This document shows positions 1 through 8,171 of a stretch of DNA of 25,649 nucleotides, piece by piece. The notes beneath the pieces were generated by a model. The model made no database searches and was not told the DNA's origin. It was given only the letters and a program-made list of their open reading frames with translations. The translations under genes and the position numbers were made by a program. Location: assembly GCA_004296815.1 (NCBI GenBank), contig SCVT01000655.1, forward strand, positions 1-25,649, read 5' to 3'. The stretch comes from Reyranella sp. (lineage in GTDB: Bacteria; Pseudomonadota; Alphaproteobacteria; Reyranellales; Reyranellaceae). The number at the start of each line of letters is the position of its first letter. The stretch's first letter is position 1.

Positions 1-614
1 TCGGTGCCGCGCATCTCGTAGTTGGCGCCGATCGCGTCCTCGACCAGCTTGATGGCGACCTGCTGGCACCATTCGGCGCGCTGCTCGGGCGACATGTCGA
101 TCTTGGCCGTGGGAGTCGTTCCGCGCGGGAGCTGGCGCTCCTGGATCGTGAGCCCGACGCGGCTCACCGCATCGCGCCAGTTGGCACCGTCGAGCGCCGT
201 CGGAGAGACGAACTCGACGTCGCCGGTCCCGGCCGGGCCCGGCTTCACCTGCCAGCCTGCGCCGGCACGCTTCTGCATGACCCTCTGGGCGCCCGCGACG
301 CACTGGTTGTCGCCTTCCTGGCGCTGCACCCGGATCAGGGCCGTGCTGGGATCGCCGAACTCCTGCAGCGAGACCTCGCCGACGCCCAGCGCGCCGACGG
401 TCTGGCGGAGCTGGTCGAGCTCGGCCTTGCCGTCCTTGGCCTTGGCCTGGATGGCGATGCCGCCCTTGAAGTCGATGCCGAAGTTGAGGCCGATCGTGAA
501 CACGCCGACCAGCGAGATCACGTTGATCAGGGTCGACAGGATCAGCGCAGCCTTGCGCTGACCGAGGAAGTCGAACTTCCTCTTGAAAGCGAACAGGCGA
601 ACGGGCTTCCACAT
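1..614 (-). CDS. secF: Protein translocase subunit SecF (partial, C-terminus beyond window)
   Basis: SecF pairs with SecD in the inner membrane and uses the proton-motive force to help pull proteins through SecYEG. The 204 visible residues start MWKPVRLFAFKRKFDFLGQR, followed by the first membrane helix (about 22-43) and the family motif GIDFKGG (46-52). The segment VGEVSLQEFGDP (78-89) is the usual start of the periplasmic P1 domain. After it comes an unusually long stretch (about 99-204) before the expected VGP motif, carrying C105 and C183. The ATG at 614 lies 9 bases after the secD stop, with GAGG upstream, so translation is probably coupled. The frame is open to the left edge and the remaining helices are outside the window. 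The identity is secure; the insertion is judged from memory of the family, not from an alignment. Confidence 0.93.
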   Translation of the reverse strand, partial: MWKPVRLFAFKRKFDFLGQRKAALILSTLINVISLVGVFTIGLNFGIDFKGGIAIQAKAKDGKAELDQLRQTVGALGVGEVSLQEFGDPSTALIRVQRQEGDNQCVAGAQRVMQKRAGAGWQVKPGPAGTGDVEFVSPTALDGANWRDAVSRVGLTIQERQLPRGTTPTAKIDMSPEQRAEWCQQVAIKLVEDAIGANYEMRGT

Positions 615-623
615 GATGGCGCC

Positions 624-2294
624 TCAGATCACGAGTTCGGTGGGACGCCGCCAGCGGACCCAGACCGCGAGCAGCATTCGCGTGAAGATCGTCGAGCTGA
701 ACATCGAGGTCAGCAGGCCGAGCGACAACGTCGTGGCGAAGCCGCGGATCGGACCCGAGCCGAAGCCGAACAGCAACACGCCCGCGATCAGCGTCGTCAG
801 GTTCGCGTCGATGATCGCCGACATGGCGCGCTCGTAACCGGTGGCAAGCGAGCTGAAGGCCGAGCGGCCGAGCGCTTTCTCCTCGCGCACGCGCTCGTAG
901 ATCAGCACGTTGGAGTCGACGGCCATGCCCACGGTGAGCACGAGGCCCGCGATGCCCGGCAGCGTGAGCGAAGCACCCAGGATCGACATGCCGGCGAACA
1001 CCATCAGCAGGTTGACCAGCATGGCGAGGTTGGCGAAGCCGCCGAACACCGGCCCGTAGGCCACGAACATGAAGACCGCTACCAGCGCGGTGCCGACCAG
1101 CGCGGCGACGGTGCCGGCCTGGATGGCATCGGCGCCGAGGTCGGCGCCCACCGTGCGCTCCTCGATGATCGAGAGCGTCGCGGGCAGCGCGCCGGAGCGC
1201 AGAAGCAGCGCCTGCTCCTGGGTCTGCTGGGTCGTGAAGCTGCCAGTGATGATGCCGCTGCCGCCGCAGATCGCGCTCTGAACCACCGGCGCGCTGATGA
1301 TCTCGCCGTCGAGCTGGATGGCAAGCCGCTTGCCGATGTTGGCGCGCGTGGCGTTGCAGAAGGCCCGGCCGCCGGCGGCGTTGAAGGTGAAGCTGATGAT
1401 CGGCCGCCCACCCTGCTGCTGCTCGAACGTGGCCTTGGAGTCGTCGAGATCCTCGCCGCCGACGACGATCCGCTTCAGCACCGGCAGGCACTGCGGCTGG
1501 TAACGCCGGCAGATCTGCTCGGGCGAAAGGCGCGGATTGGCGCTCTGGATCTCTTCCCATGCCTTGGGATTGGTCCGGCGCAGCTCCTGCATGCCCTCAC
1601 GCGTCGGCACCAGGAAGGTGGTCGGCGGCACGGTCTGCGGGATGTTCTGCCCGGTCGCCGCGATGTCCTCGTTGACGAGGTGGAAGGTGAGCTTCGCGGT
1701 CTGGTTGATCTTGCGCTTGAGGTCGGTGGTGTCCTTGATGCCCGGGACCTGCAGCAGGATGCGCTCGTCGCCCTGGCGCACGATCGTCGGCTCGAGCGTG
1801 CCGGTTTCGTCGACGCGACGGCGCAGGATCTCGATCGACTGGTCGATCACTTCCTTCTTCTTCTTGGCGAGCTCCTGCTCCGAATAGGCGAGCCTGATCG
1901 TGTCGCCCGTGCCCGCCACGACGAGCGTCGGATCGATGGTGCGGATCGCCTCAATCGCCTTGGTCCGGCTCGCCTCGTCGCGCAACGTGACGATCAATGC
2001 CCGTCCCGGCTCGACGTTGACGTCCTTGAACGGCACCTGCTGCTTGCGCAGCTCGCCGCGCACCGAGTCCGACAGGTTCGTCAGCCGTTCGTTCAGCACC
2101 GATCGCAGGTCGGCTTCGAGGAGGAAATGCGCACCGCCACGCAGGTCGAGGCCGAGGTTGATCCGGCTCGACGAGTACCAGTGCGGCAGATGGTCGAGCA
2201 CGTTCGCCGGCAGCAGGTTCGGCAGGGCAAACAGCGCCGACAACAGCGTGATGCCGGCAATGACGATTGTCTGCCAGCGCGGGAGGTTGAGCAT
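624..2294 (-). CDS. secD: Protein translocase subunit SecD
   Basis: SecD is the partner of SecF: a six-helix membrane protein with a large periplasmic P1 domain that promotes late steps of Sec export. At 556 residues it is within the usual range. Visible landmarks are the first helix (about 9-27), the motif GLDLRGG (48-54), VRRRVDETGTLEP (158-170 region), the P1 signature around 320-350 (KRLAIQLDG, ISAPV, ITGSF), GADLGADAI (383-391), and the C-terminal helices with GMAVDSNVLIYERVREE. About 40 extra residues (roughly 228-272) precede the conserved VGGEDL, and P1 carries C262, C269, C313 and C343. The start codon at 2294 is 30 bases after yajC. It forms an operon with yajC and secF, the classical export cluster. 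Confidence 0.96.
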   Translation of the reverse strand: MLNLPRWQTIVIAGITLLSALFALPNLLPANVLDHLPHWYSSSRINLGLDLRGGAHFLLEADLRSVLNERLTNLSDSVRGELRKQQVPFKDVNVEPGRALIVTLRDEASRTKAIEAIRTIDPTLVVAGTGDTIRLAYSEQELAKKKKEVIDQSIEILRRRVDETGTLEPTIVRQGDERILLQVPGIKDTTDLKRKINQTAKLTFHLVNEDIAATGQNIPQTVPPTTFLVPTREGMQELRRTNPKAWEEIQSANPRLSPEQICRRYQPQCLPVLKRIVVGGEDLDDSKATFEQQQGGRPIISFTFNAAGGRAFCNATRANIGKRLAIQLDGEIISAPVVQSAICGGSGIITGSFTTQQTQEQALLLRSGALPATLSIIEERTVGADLGADAIQAGTVAALVGTALVAVFMFVAYGPVFGGFANLAMLVNLLMVFAGMSILGASLTLPGIAGLVLTVGMAVDSNVLIYERVREEKALGRSAFSSLATGYERAMSAIIDANLTTLIAGVLLFGFGSGPIRGFATTLSLGLLTSMFSSTIFTRMLLAVWVRWRRPTELVI

Positions 2295-2324
2295 GCCGAC
2301 CTGCGGTCTTCTATGGGCGAGCGG

Positions 2325-2756
2325 TTACTTCTTCTGCCCGCCGCCGAACAGGCTGCCCAGCAGGCTCTTGCGCTCGGCCGCCGGCGCGGGCGGCGGCAGC
2401 AGAGGCTTGTCGTCCTCCTCGCTGTCCTTGGCGCCGCGCACCGACTCACCGCGCGCCACGATGTCTGTGATGGTCTGCTTGATGATGCGAACCCGCACGC
2501 CCTCGGCAAGTTCCACCTGGACCTCGTTGTCCGAGATCACCTTGGTGACCAGGCCGATGATCCCGCCGCCGGTGACGACGCGGTCGCCGCGCTTCACGCC
2601 GGCCAGCATCTCGCGCTGGGCACGCACCTTGGCCTGCTGCGGACGGATCAACAGGAAATAGAAGACGACGAAGATGAGGATCAGCGGGAAGAGCTGGACG
2701 AGGAAATCCCCGCTGCCGCCGCCGCCACTCTGCGCCCATGCCTGGGAAATGATCAT
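2325..2756 (-). CDS. yajC: Sec translocon accessory protein YajC
   Basis: YajC is a small single-span membrane protein that associates with SecDF-YidC. The 143-residue product has a short N-terminus (MIISQAWAQ), a Gly-rich linker, one hydrophobic helix (about 18-38, LVQLFPLILIFVVFYFLLI), then the hallmark RPQQ and the soluble KRGDRVVTGGGIIG motif. The C-terminal tail (about 108-143) is longer than usual, with an acidic patch, a proline run and a basic GGGQKK end. The start is supported by GGGAG about 9 bases upstream. It is the first gene of yajC-secD-secF and is read from the candidate promoter at 2798-2825. Confidence 0.95.
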   Translation of the reverse strand: MIISQAWAQSGGGGSGDFLVQLFPLILIFVVFYFLLIRPQQAKVRAQREMLAGVKRGDRVVTGGGIIGLVTKVISDNEVQVELAEGVRVRIIKQTITDIVARGESVRGAKDSEEDDKPLLPPPAPAAERKSLLGSLFGGGQKK

Positions 2757-2797
2757 CTTCTGCTCCCGAATCTTCCGGCCGTCGAAAAAGCGCGCGG

Positions 2798-2825
2798 ACT
2801 ATAGCGGCCCCGCCCCGCTTTGCAA
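2798..2825 (-). promoter_or_regulatory. Candidate sigma-70 promoter for yajC-secD-secF
   Basis: Read on the minus strand, TTGCAA (2825-2820) is followed by a 16-base spacer and TATAGT (2803-2798). This would start transcription about 35 bases upstream of the yajC ATG, in the gap between yajC and the divergent DUF815 gene. Spacing and hexamers fit a housekeeping promoter, but no start site has been mapped. Confidence 0.5.
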
Positions 2826-2873
2826 TGCAAGCTCAGGGCGATATGGTCGCCCCCTTTTCGGCGGCCGGCAACG

Positions 2874-3737
2874 ATGGATCAGGATCTTAAAGACACTCTT
2901 TCACGCATTGCGGCAGCGCTCGACCGCCTGGCGCCACCGGCGCCAGCGGGCGCCAACATCGATGCGGCGGAAGCCTATGTCTGGCACGCGGCCGGCCATC
3001 GCCTCGAGGCCGTGCCCAAGGTCAACCGCGTCAGCATCGACCTTCTGATGGGCGTCGACCGGCAGAAGGAGACCCTGCTCGAGAATACCAGGCGCTTCGC
3101 CACGGGCCTTCCCGCCAACAACGCACTGCTCTGGGGCTCGCGGGGCGCCGGCAAGAGCTCGATCGTGAAGGCTGTCCACGCGCACGTGAACCGCGAGATG
3201 GGCGGACCGCCGGGACCGTTGGCCCTGGTCGAGATCCATCGCGAGGACATTCCGTCGCTTCCCGCACTGCTCTCCATGATTCGCAACTCGAAGCGCCGTT
3301 TCGTGGTGTTCTGCGACGACCTTTCCTTCGACGGCCAGGATGCTGCGTACAAGTCACTGAAGGCGGTCCTCGAAGGCGGCATCGAGGGTCGGCCGGAGAA
3401 CGTCGTCTTCTATGCGACGTCGAACCGCCGCCACCTGATGCCGCGCGACATGATCGAGAACGAGCGCTCGACGGCGATCAATCCCTCCGAAGCGGTGGAG
3501 GAGAAGGTGTCGCTGTCGGATCGCTTCGGCCTGTGGCTCGGCTTCCACAATGCCGACCAGGACACGTTCTTCGCCATGATCGAGGGCTACGCTGCCCACT
3601 ACAAGCTCGGTGTGCCGGCCGAGACGCTGCGCAAGCAGGCGGTCGAATGGTCGGTGACACGAGGCGCCCGCTCGGGCCGCGTCGCCTGGCAGTTCATCCA
3701 GGAAGTGGCGGGCCAGCTCGGCAAGAAGCTGGACTAG
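2874..3737 (+). CDS. DUF815 family AAA+ ATPase
   Basis: This is an ATP-binding protein of the DUF815 family (PF05673), whose cellular role is poorly defined. In the 287-residue product the Walker A loop is GSRGAGKS (88-95), Walker B is FVVFCDD (143-149), a sensor-1-like Asn is in ATSNRR (181-186), and the DRFGLWLGF segment (216-224) is typical of the family and may supply the arginine finger. There is no signal peptide or membrane span, so it should be cytoplasmic. I chose ATG 2874. A TTG at 2820 would extend the frame by 18 residues, but it overlaps the yajC promoter and adds no conserved sequence. The next gene follows after 2 bases, so the two are probably co-transcribed. Confidence 0.9.
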   Translation: MDQDLKDTLSRIAAALDRLAPPAPAGANIDAAEAYVWHAAGHRLEAVPKVNRVSIDLLMGVDRQKETLLENTRRFATGLPANNALLWGSRGAGKSSIVKAVHAHVNREMGGPPGPLALVEIHREDIPSLPALLSMIRNSKRRFVVFCDDLSFDGQDAAYKSLKAVLEGGIEGRPENVVFYATSNRRHLMPRDMIENERSTAINPSEAVEEKVSLSDRFGLWLGFHNADQDTFFAMIEGYAAHYKLGVPAETLRKQAVEWSVTRGARSGRVAWQFIQEVAGQLGKKLD

Positions 3738-3739
3738 CG

Positions 3740-4336
3740 ATGTCCGATCCCGAAGACGTCCTGTTCTCGCCGGCGGTCAAGGCGGAGCAGACGCGTCTCG
3801 GGTCGCGCGCGCAGTTCGAAGGCAAGGACTGGAAGACGGAGATCACCGACGATCTCCGGCAGTTCCTCGGTGCCATCGACACCTTCTTCTTTGCAACGGC
3901 GAGCGCTGATGGCCGCCCCTATATCCAGCATCGCGGCGGCCCGCCGGGCTTCCTGAAGCCGATCGGCACCCACACGCTGGCCTTCGCCGACTTTGCCGGC
4001 AATCGCCAGTACATCTCGCTCGGCCATCTGCGGGAGAACGACCGCGCCCACATCTTCATCCTGCATTTTGCGACCCAGCAGAGGGTCAAGCTGTGGGGTC
4101 GCGCCCGCATCGTCGAGGGCGACATCGAGCTGATGGAGCGTCTGGTCGACCCGCGCTACAAGGCGCGGCCCGAGCGGGCGATCGCCTTCACGATCGAGGC
4201 CTGGGACGTCAATTGCCGCCAGCACATCGTGCCGCGCTACAGCGAAGCCGAGATCGCACCTGCCGTCGACCAGCTCACGCGGCGCATCAAAGAGCTGGAA
4301 GAAGAAGTGGCACGCCTGAAGGCCGGCCAAAGCTAG
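3740..4336 (+). CDS. Pyridoxamine 5'-phosphate oxidase-like flavoprotein
   Basis: This 198-residue protein has the split-barrel flavin-binding fold of pyridoxamine-phosphate-oxidase-like proteins. The diagnostic stretch is about 45-75 (IDTFFFATASADGRPYIQHR, then GGPPGF), followed by LAFADFAGNRQYISLGHL (about 82-99), where flavin-phosphate contacts are expected, and VKLWGRARIV (about 117-126). The C-terminal 30 residues (RRIKELEEEVARLKAG) look like a short coiled coil, perhaps for dimerisation. It starts 2 bases after the DUF815 stop. Members of this broad group often act on unknown redox substrates and many are not involved in vitamin B6 synthesis, so only the family is assigned. Confidence 0.85.
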   Translation: MSDPEDVLFSPAVKAEQTRLGSRAQFEGKDWKTEITDDLRQFLGAIDTFFFATASADGRPYIQHRGGPPGFLKPIGTHTLAFADFAGNRQYISLGHLRENDRAHIFILHFATQQRVKLWGRARIVEGDIELMERLVDPRYKARPERAIAFTIEAWDVNCRQHIVPRYSEAEIAPAVDQLTRRIKELEEEVARLKAGQS

Positions 4337-4377
4337 GCACGGTCCTTGCTTCCCGGGGTTCTACAAGGGAGCCCCGC

Positions 4378-5445
4378 ATGACGAAGCCCAGAATCACCGC
4401 CCGTACCGCCGCTGGCTTCAATCGCCGCGCATTGCTCGCTGCCGCCGGCGCCGCGACGGCAGCCCTCGCCGCGCCGCGCATCCTACGCGCGCAGGGCAAG
4501 GAGCTCGTGATCGGCGGAGCGGCCAGCCACAAGAACTTTGTCGAGACGATCATCGGTCCAGCCGTCGAGAAAAAGTTCAACTGCAAGATCGTCTTCGAGG
4601 GATCGCGCTCGCTCGTGAACCTGGAGAAAATGCAGAAGAACAAGGACAAGCAGTACCTGTCGGTCGTTATGATGGACGATCCCGTCATGATCCCAGCCGT
4701 CGCCGAGGGCCTGCTCGACCCGATCACGACGGCCAAGGTGCCGAACATGGCGGCGTTGAAACCGGGCACCGTCCACATGGACGGAATGTGGGTAAACTAT
4801 CTGCAGCCCTGGCTCGGCATCGCCTACAACCCGAAGGCCATGAAGACCGCACCGACTTCATGGGCCGACGCCTATGACCCCAAGTACAAGGGTCGCGTCA
4901 TCCTGCCGTCGCTGCAGAACACGGAAGGGCTCGCCAACCTTTTCATGGCGGCCTTTCTCGCGACCGGGAAGCCGATGCCCGAGGCGCAGAAGGACATCGA
5001 CGCCGCCTTCAAGAAGCTGGTCACCATCAAGCCGAACCTGCTCACGGCCTACACGCAGATGCCACAGGCCTACAATCTGCTGGAGCAGGGCGAAGGTTTC
5101 ATGATCTCGAGCGCGATTTCGCAGGTCGCGATGGAGCGCAAGGTCGGCGGCGCGCCGGTCGACATCGCCGTGCCGAAGGAAGGCATCTTCGCCATGCCGT
5201 CGGGCGTGGCGTTGGTGAAGGGCGGCCCACAGCCCGAGCTGGCCGCTGGCTACATCAACGAAATGATCGGCCCCGAGGTGCAGGCTAAGCTCTCGACCGC
5301 GACCTACTCGCTGCCGACCAACAAGGACACGCCGGTTCCCCCCGGCGCACCGACCGGCGTCACCATCCACGGCATCGACTGGAAGTTCGTTGCGGACAAC
5401 CGCGCCGACTGGGTGAAGCGCTGGGACCGCGACATGTCGATGTAA
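4378..5445 (+). CDS. ABC transporter solute-binding protein (spermidine/putrescine/iron type)
   Basis: This periplasmic protein should capture the substrate of the ABC importer encoded by the next three genes. The 355-residue product begins with a Tat-like leader, NRRALLAAAG (15-24), an Ala-rich hydrophobic core and a likely cleavage site near LRAQG (36-40). The mature part resembles the extracellular solute-binding family that includes PotD and iron-binding proteins (PF13416-like), with motifs such as LQPWLGIAYNPKAM and WADAYDPKYKGRVILPS. The ATG at 4378 is chosen because AAGGGAG lies about 6 bases upstream and the leader begins there. That Shine-Dalgarno sequence falls in the loop of a small potential hairpin (CGGGG 4354-4358 with CCCCG 4372-4376). 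The substrate cannot be read from the sequence. Confidence 0.88.
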   Translation: MTKPRITARTAAGFNRRALLAAAGAATAALAAPRILRAQGKELVIGGAASHKNFVETIIGPAVEKKFNCKIVFEGSRSLVNLEKMQKNKDKQYLSVVMMDDPVMIPAVAEGLLDPITTAKVPNMAALKPGTVHMDGMWVNYLQPWLGIAYNPKAMKTAPTSWADAYDPKYKGRVILPSLQNTEGLANLFMAAFLATGKPMPEAQKDIDAAFKKLVTIKPNLLTAYTQMPQAYNLLEQGEGFMISSAISQVAMERKVGGAPVDIAVPKEGIFAMPSGVALVKGGPQPELAAGYINEMIGPEVQAKLSTATYSLPTNKDTPVPPGAPTGVTIHGIDWKFVADNRADWVKRWDRDMSM

Positions 5446-5452
5446 GCCGGCC

Positions 5453-6517
5453 GTGGCCGCCGAGTCGTTCCTCGATATACAAGGCGCCGAGAAGACATTC
5501 GGTGGCACCGCCGTCCTGGGTGGCGTCGACCTGAAGGTGGCGGCCGGCGAGTTCATCTCCCTTCTCGGCCCGTCGGGCTGCGGCAAGACCACCTTGCTGC
5601 GTATCGTGGCCGGCCTGCTCGCCGCCGACCGCGGCACGATCAGGCTGGACGGAGAGGATATCGGCGCCCGCCCGCCGCACCGGCGCGATGTCGGCGTCGT
5701 CTTCCAGAACTACGCGCTCTTCCCCCACCTTACGGTCGCCGAGAACATCGCGTTCGGCCTCAAGGCGCGGAAGCATCCGGCGGGCGAGATCGGCCCGACG
5801 GTGCGGCGCTTCCTGTCGCTGGTGCATCTCACGGACTTCGCCGACCGATCGGTACGCGCACTATCCGGCGGCCAGCAGCAGCGCGTGGCGGTGGCGCGTG
5901 CGCTGGCGGTGCACCCGAAGCTCCTGCTGCTCGACGAGCCCTTCTCCGCCCTCGACCGCAAGCTGCGGGAGAACATGCAGATCGAGCTGCGCCGCCTGCT
6001 GCGCGAGCTCGGCATCACCGCGGTGTTCGTGACGCACGACCAGGACGAGGCGCTCACCATGTCCGACCGCATCGCGGTGATGAACCGCGGTGCGATCGAG
6101 CAGCTGGCGCCGCCCGAGGAGATCTATCGCCGGCCGGCAACCGCCTTCGCACTGGAGTTCGTGGGCCTCTCCTCGCGCCTGGCCGGCAAGGTCCTCGGCA
6201 CAGAGCAGGGCCTCGTCTCGGTGCAAACCGCCTATGGCGTCCTGCGCGCGCCGGGCGACTTCGTGGCGGGCGCGCCCGTCATGCTCGCCGTGCGGCCCGA
6301 GCGCATCAGGGTCAACCCGCCACACGACTTCGCGTTGTCCGCGAAGCTCCGCGACACGGTCTTCCAGGGCGCCAAGGTCCAGCTCCACTTCCAGGCGCGC
6401 GACGGCGATAGCCTCATGGTGGAGACGTCGGACCTGCCGGACGGCCTGCCGCCGCCGAACACGGAGATGAAGCTCGGCTGGGCGGTCGCCGACACGCTGA
6501 TCTACCCGGCGCCATGA
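5453..6517 (+). CDS. ABC transporter ATP-binding protein (PotA-like)
   Basis: This is the cytoplasmic ATPase that powers the importer. In the 354-residue product the Walker A is GPSGCGKT (39-46), the Q-loop is VFQNYALFPHLTVAEN, the ABC signature is LSGGQQQR (137-144) and Walker B is LLLLDEP (157-163); the switch His is in VFVTHDQDEA. The C-terminal 100 residues include a TOBE-like regulatory domain with MLAVRPERIRV, as in PotA/FbpC proteins. The start is a GTG at 5453, 7 bases after the binding-protein stop; no in-frame ATG lies near the conserved N-terminus. Its last four bases overlap the first permease gene, which implies coupled translation. Confidence 0.93.
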   Translation: MAAESFLDIQGAEKTFGGTAVLGGVDLKVAAGEFISLLGPSGCGKTTLLRIVAGLLAADRGTIRLDGEDIGARPPHRRDVGVVFQNYALFPHLTVAENIAFGLKARKHPAGEIGPTVRRFLSLVHLTDFADRSVRALSGGQQQRVAVARALAVHPKLLLLDEPFSALDRKLRENMQIELRRLLRELGITAVFVTHDQDEALTMSDRIAVMNRGAIEQLAPPEEIYRRPATAFALEFVGLSSRLAGKVLGTEQGLVSVQTAYGVLRAPGDFVAGAPVMLAVRPERIRVNPPHDFALSAKLRDTVFQGAKVQLHFQARDGDSLMVETSDLPDGLPPPNTEMKLGWAVADTLIYPAP

Positions 6518-7365
6518 GCGTGCGCAGCGCCCCGTCGGTCTGGCGCGATCCCGTCGCGCTGCTCGCCGCGCCCGCCGTGCTCTACCTGCTCGTCGTCTAC
6601 GCCTTCCCGCTGTTCTGGCTGCTGATGAAGAGCTTCACCGGCCCGGCGGGCCCGACCGTGCAGCCCTACGTCGCGTTCATGGCCGATCCGTTCAACTGGC
6701 GCGTCATCGGCAACACGTTGCGGGTCGCGGCGTGGGTCACGCTGGTCTGCTTTCTCATCGGCTATCCCGCCGCCTTCGCCCTCGCGCGCGCCGGCGCATT
6801 CGTCCAGATCGTCATGCTGGTCTCGATCATCCTGCCGCTCTCGATCGGCGCCGTGGTCAAGGCATTCGCCTGGCAGATCGTGCTGCGCCGCGACGGCGTC
6901 GTCTCCCAACTCTTGCTCGGGCTCGGAATCTGGGACGAGCCGCAGCGCCTCTTGTTCACTGAGACAGGCCTCGTCCTGGGCGCCGCCAACATCTTCCTGC
7001 CCTTCATGATCCTGCCGATCTATTCGGTGGTGAAGCTGATCGACCCGCGGCTAAGCGAAGCCGGTGCGACGCTGGGCGCCACGCCGCTCTACCGCTTTGC
7101 CCACGTCACGCTGCCGCTCACCCTGCCAGGTGTCGTTTCCGGCATCGCCTTCGTCTTCTCGATGAGCGTGTCGATGTTCGTCATCCCGTCGCTGCTGATC
7201 GGCGACCGCTTCCAGACGCTCTCGACGCTCACCGGCCGCTCGTTCCTGCTGATGCGCAACGAGCAGCTCGGCTCGACGACCGCGGTCATCCTGCTGGTGC
7301 TGGCGGTCTCGATCGTCGTCGGCTCGACCTGGCTCGCGCGGCGGATGGGAGGCAGCACCACATGA
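6514..7365 (+). CDS. ABC transporter permease (PotB-like)
   Basis: This inner-membrane channel subunit has 283 residues with about six hydrophobic helices, beginning with one at roughly 15-35. The cytoplasmic EAA loop that docks on the ATPase is visible as SEAGATLGATPLYRFAHVTL, near residue 190. Gene order (binding protein, ATPase, permease, permease) and sequence both match the spermidine/putrescine type of importer. It begins with ATGA, where the ATG overlaps the ATPase stop, and it ends by overlapping the second permease start by 4 bases. Confidence 0.92.
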   Translation: MSVRSAPSVWRDPVALLAAPAVLYLLVVYAFPLFWLLMKSFTGPAGPTVQPYVAFMADPFNWRVIGNTLRVAAWVTLVCFLIGYPAAFALARAGAFVQIVMLVSIILPLSIGAVVKAFAWQIVLRRDGVVSQLLLGLGIWDEPQRLLFTETGLVLGAANIFLPFMILPIYSVVKLIDPRLSEAGATLGATPLYRFAHVTLPLTLPGVVSGIAFVFSMSVSMFVIPSLLIGDRFQTLSTLTGRSFLLMRNEQLGSTTAVILLVLAVSIVVGSTWLARRMGGSTT

Positions 7366-8162
7366 CGGCGATCGAGCGGTTCACGCGTTGGTTCGTCTGG
7401 GCCATGGCGGGCTTCACCGTCGTCTTCCTGATGACGCCGCTGATCGTCACGGTCGCCGTCTCGTTCGGCTCCTCGACCGTGTTCACCTTGCCGCCGCCCG
7501 ACTGGTCGACGCGCTGGTACGAACGGCTGGCCAACATGCGTGGCCTCCTGCCCGCCCTGGTCGTCTCGCTGCAGGTCGCGGCGATCTCCACCGCCGCCGC
7601 CATGGTGCTCGGCACGCTCTGCGCCATCGCGCTGGTACGCGGTCGCTTCCCCGGCCGCGAGACGATCTCGACCTTCCTCGTCTCGCCGCTGATGCTTCCC
7701 GGCCTGGTGATCGGCATCGCCATGCTGCAGGGCTTCAAGGCGATGGGCCTGCGCGACGTCTATGCGAGCCTGCTGGTGGCGCATGTCGTCATCACGCTCC
7801 CCTACGTCGTTCGCACGGTCGTGGGTGCCCTCTCGCTGTTAGACTTCTCGCTGATCGATGCGGCGCGCACGCTGGGCTGCTCCTATCCTGCCGCCCTGAT
7901 GCGCGTGCTGGTCCCGGCGTTGGCCCCGGCCTTCCTGACGTCGGGAATGTTCGCGTTCCTCGCCTCGATGGACAATTACCCGATCTCGATCTTCTTCACC
8001 GATGCCTGGACCAAGACACTCCCGATCCAGATGCTGCAATATGTCGAGGAGCGGCCGGACCCGACCATCGCCGCCATCTCCACCGGGCTCGTCCTTCTGG
8101 CCATCGTCGCCCTGATCATCGGTGACCGCCTCGTGGGATTGCGCAAGCTCGCCGATTTCTAG
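7362..8162 (+). CDS. ABC transporter permease (PotC-like)
   Basis: This is the second membrane subunit of the importer, 266 residues with about six helices. The EAA-type docking loop is IDAARTLGCSYPAALMRVLV (about 164-183). The region MDNYPISIFFTD is typical of PotC-like permeases. The start ATG overlaps the preceding stop by 4 bases. The stop is only 9 bases before the racemase-like gene, so all six genes from 4378 to 9795 are likely one transcript. Confidence 0.92.
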   Translation: MTAIERFTRWFVWAMAGFTVVFLMTPLIVTVAVSFGSSTVFTLPPPDWSTRWYERLANMRGLLPALVVSLQVAAISTAAAMVLGTLCAIALVRGRFPGRETISTFLVSPLMLPGLVIGIAMLQGFKAMGLRDVYASLLVAHVVITLPYVVRTVVGALSLLDFSLIDAARTLGCSYPAALMRVLVPALAPAFLTSGMFAFLASMDNYPISIFFTDAWTKTLPIQMLQYVEERPDPTIAAISTGLVLLAIVALIIGDRLVGLRKLADF

Positions 8163-8171
8163 CGGACCGAA

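Noticed and set aside
1680..2804. A 374-residue plus-strand open frame over secD and yajC.
   Set aside because: Low-complexity Arg/Leu/Asp-rich shadow; secD and yajC on the other strand are unmistakable.
2820..2873. A TTG-initiated N-terminal extension of the DUF815 ATPase.
   Set aside because: It overlaps the yajC promoter candidate and shows no conserved sequence, while ATG 2874 gives a normal family N-terminus.
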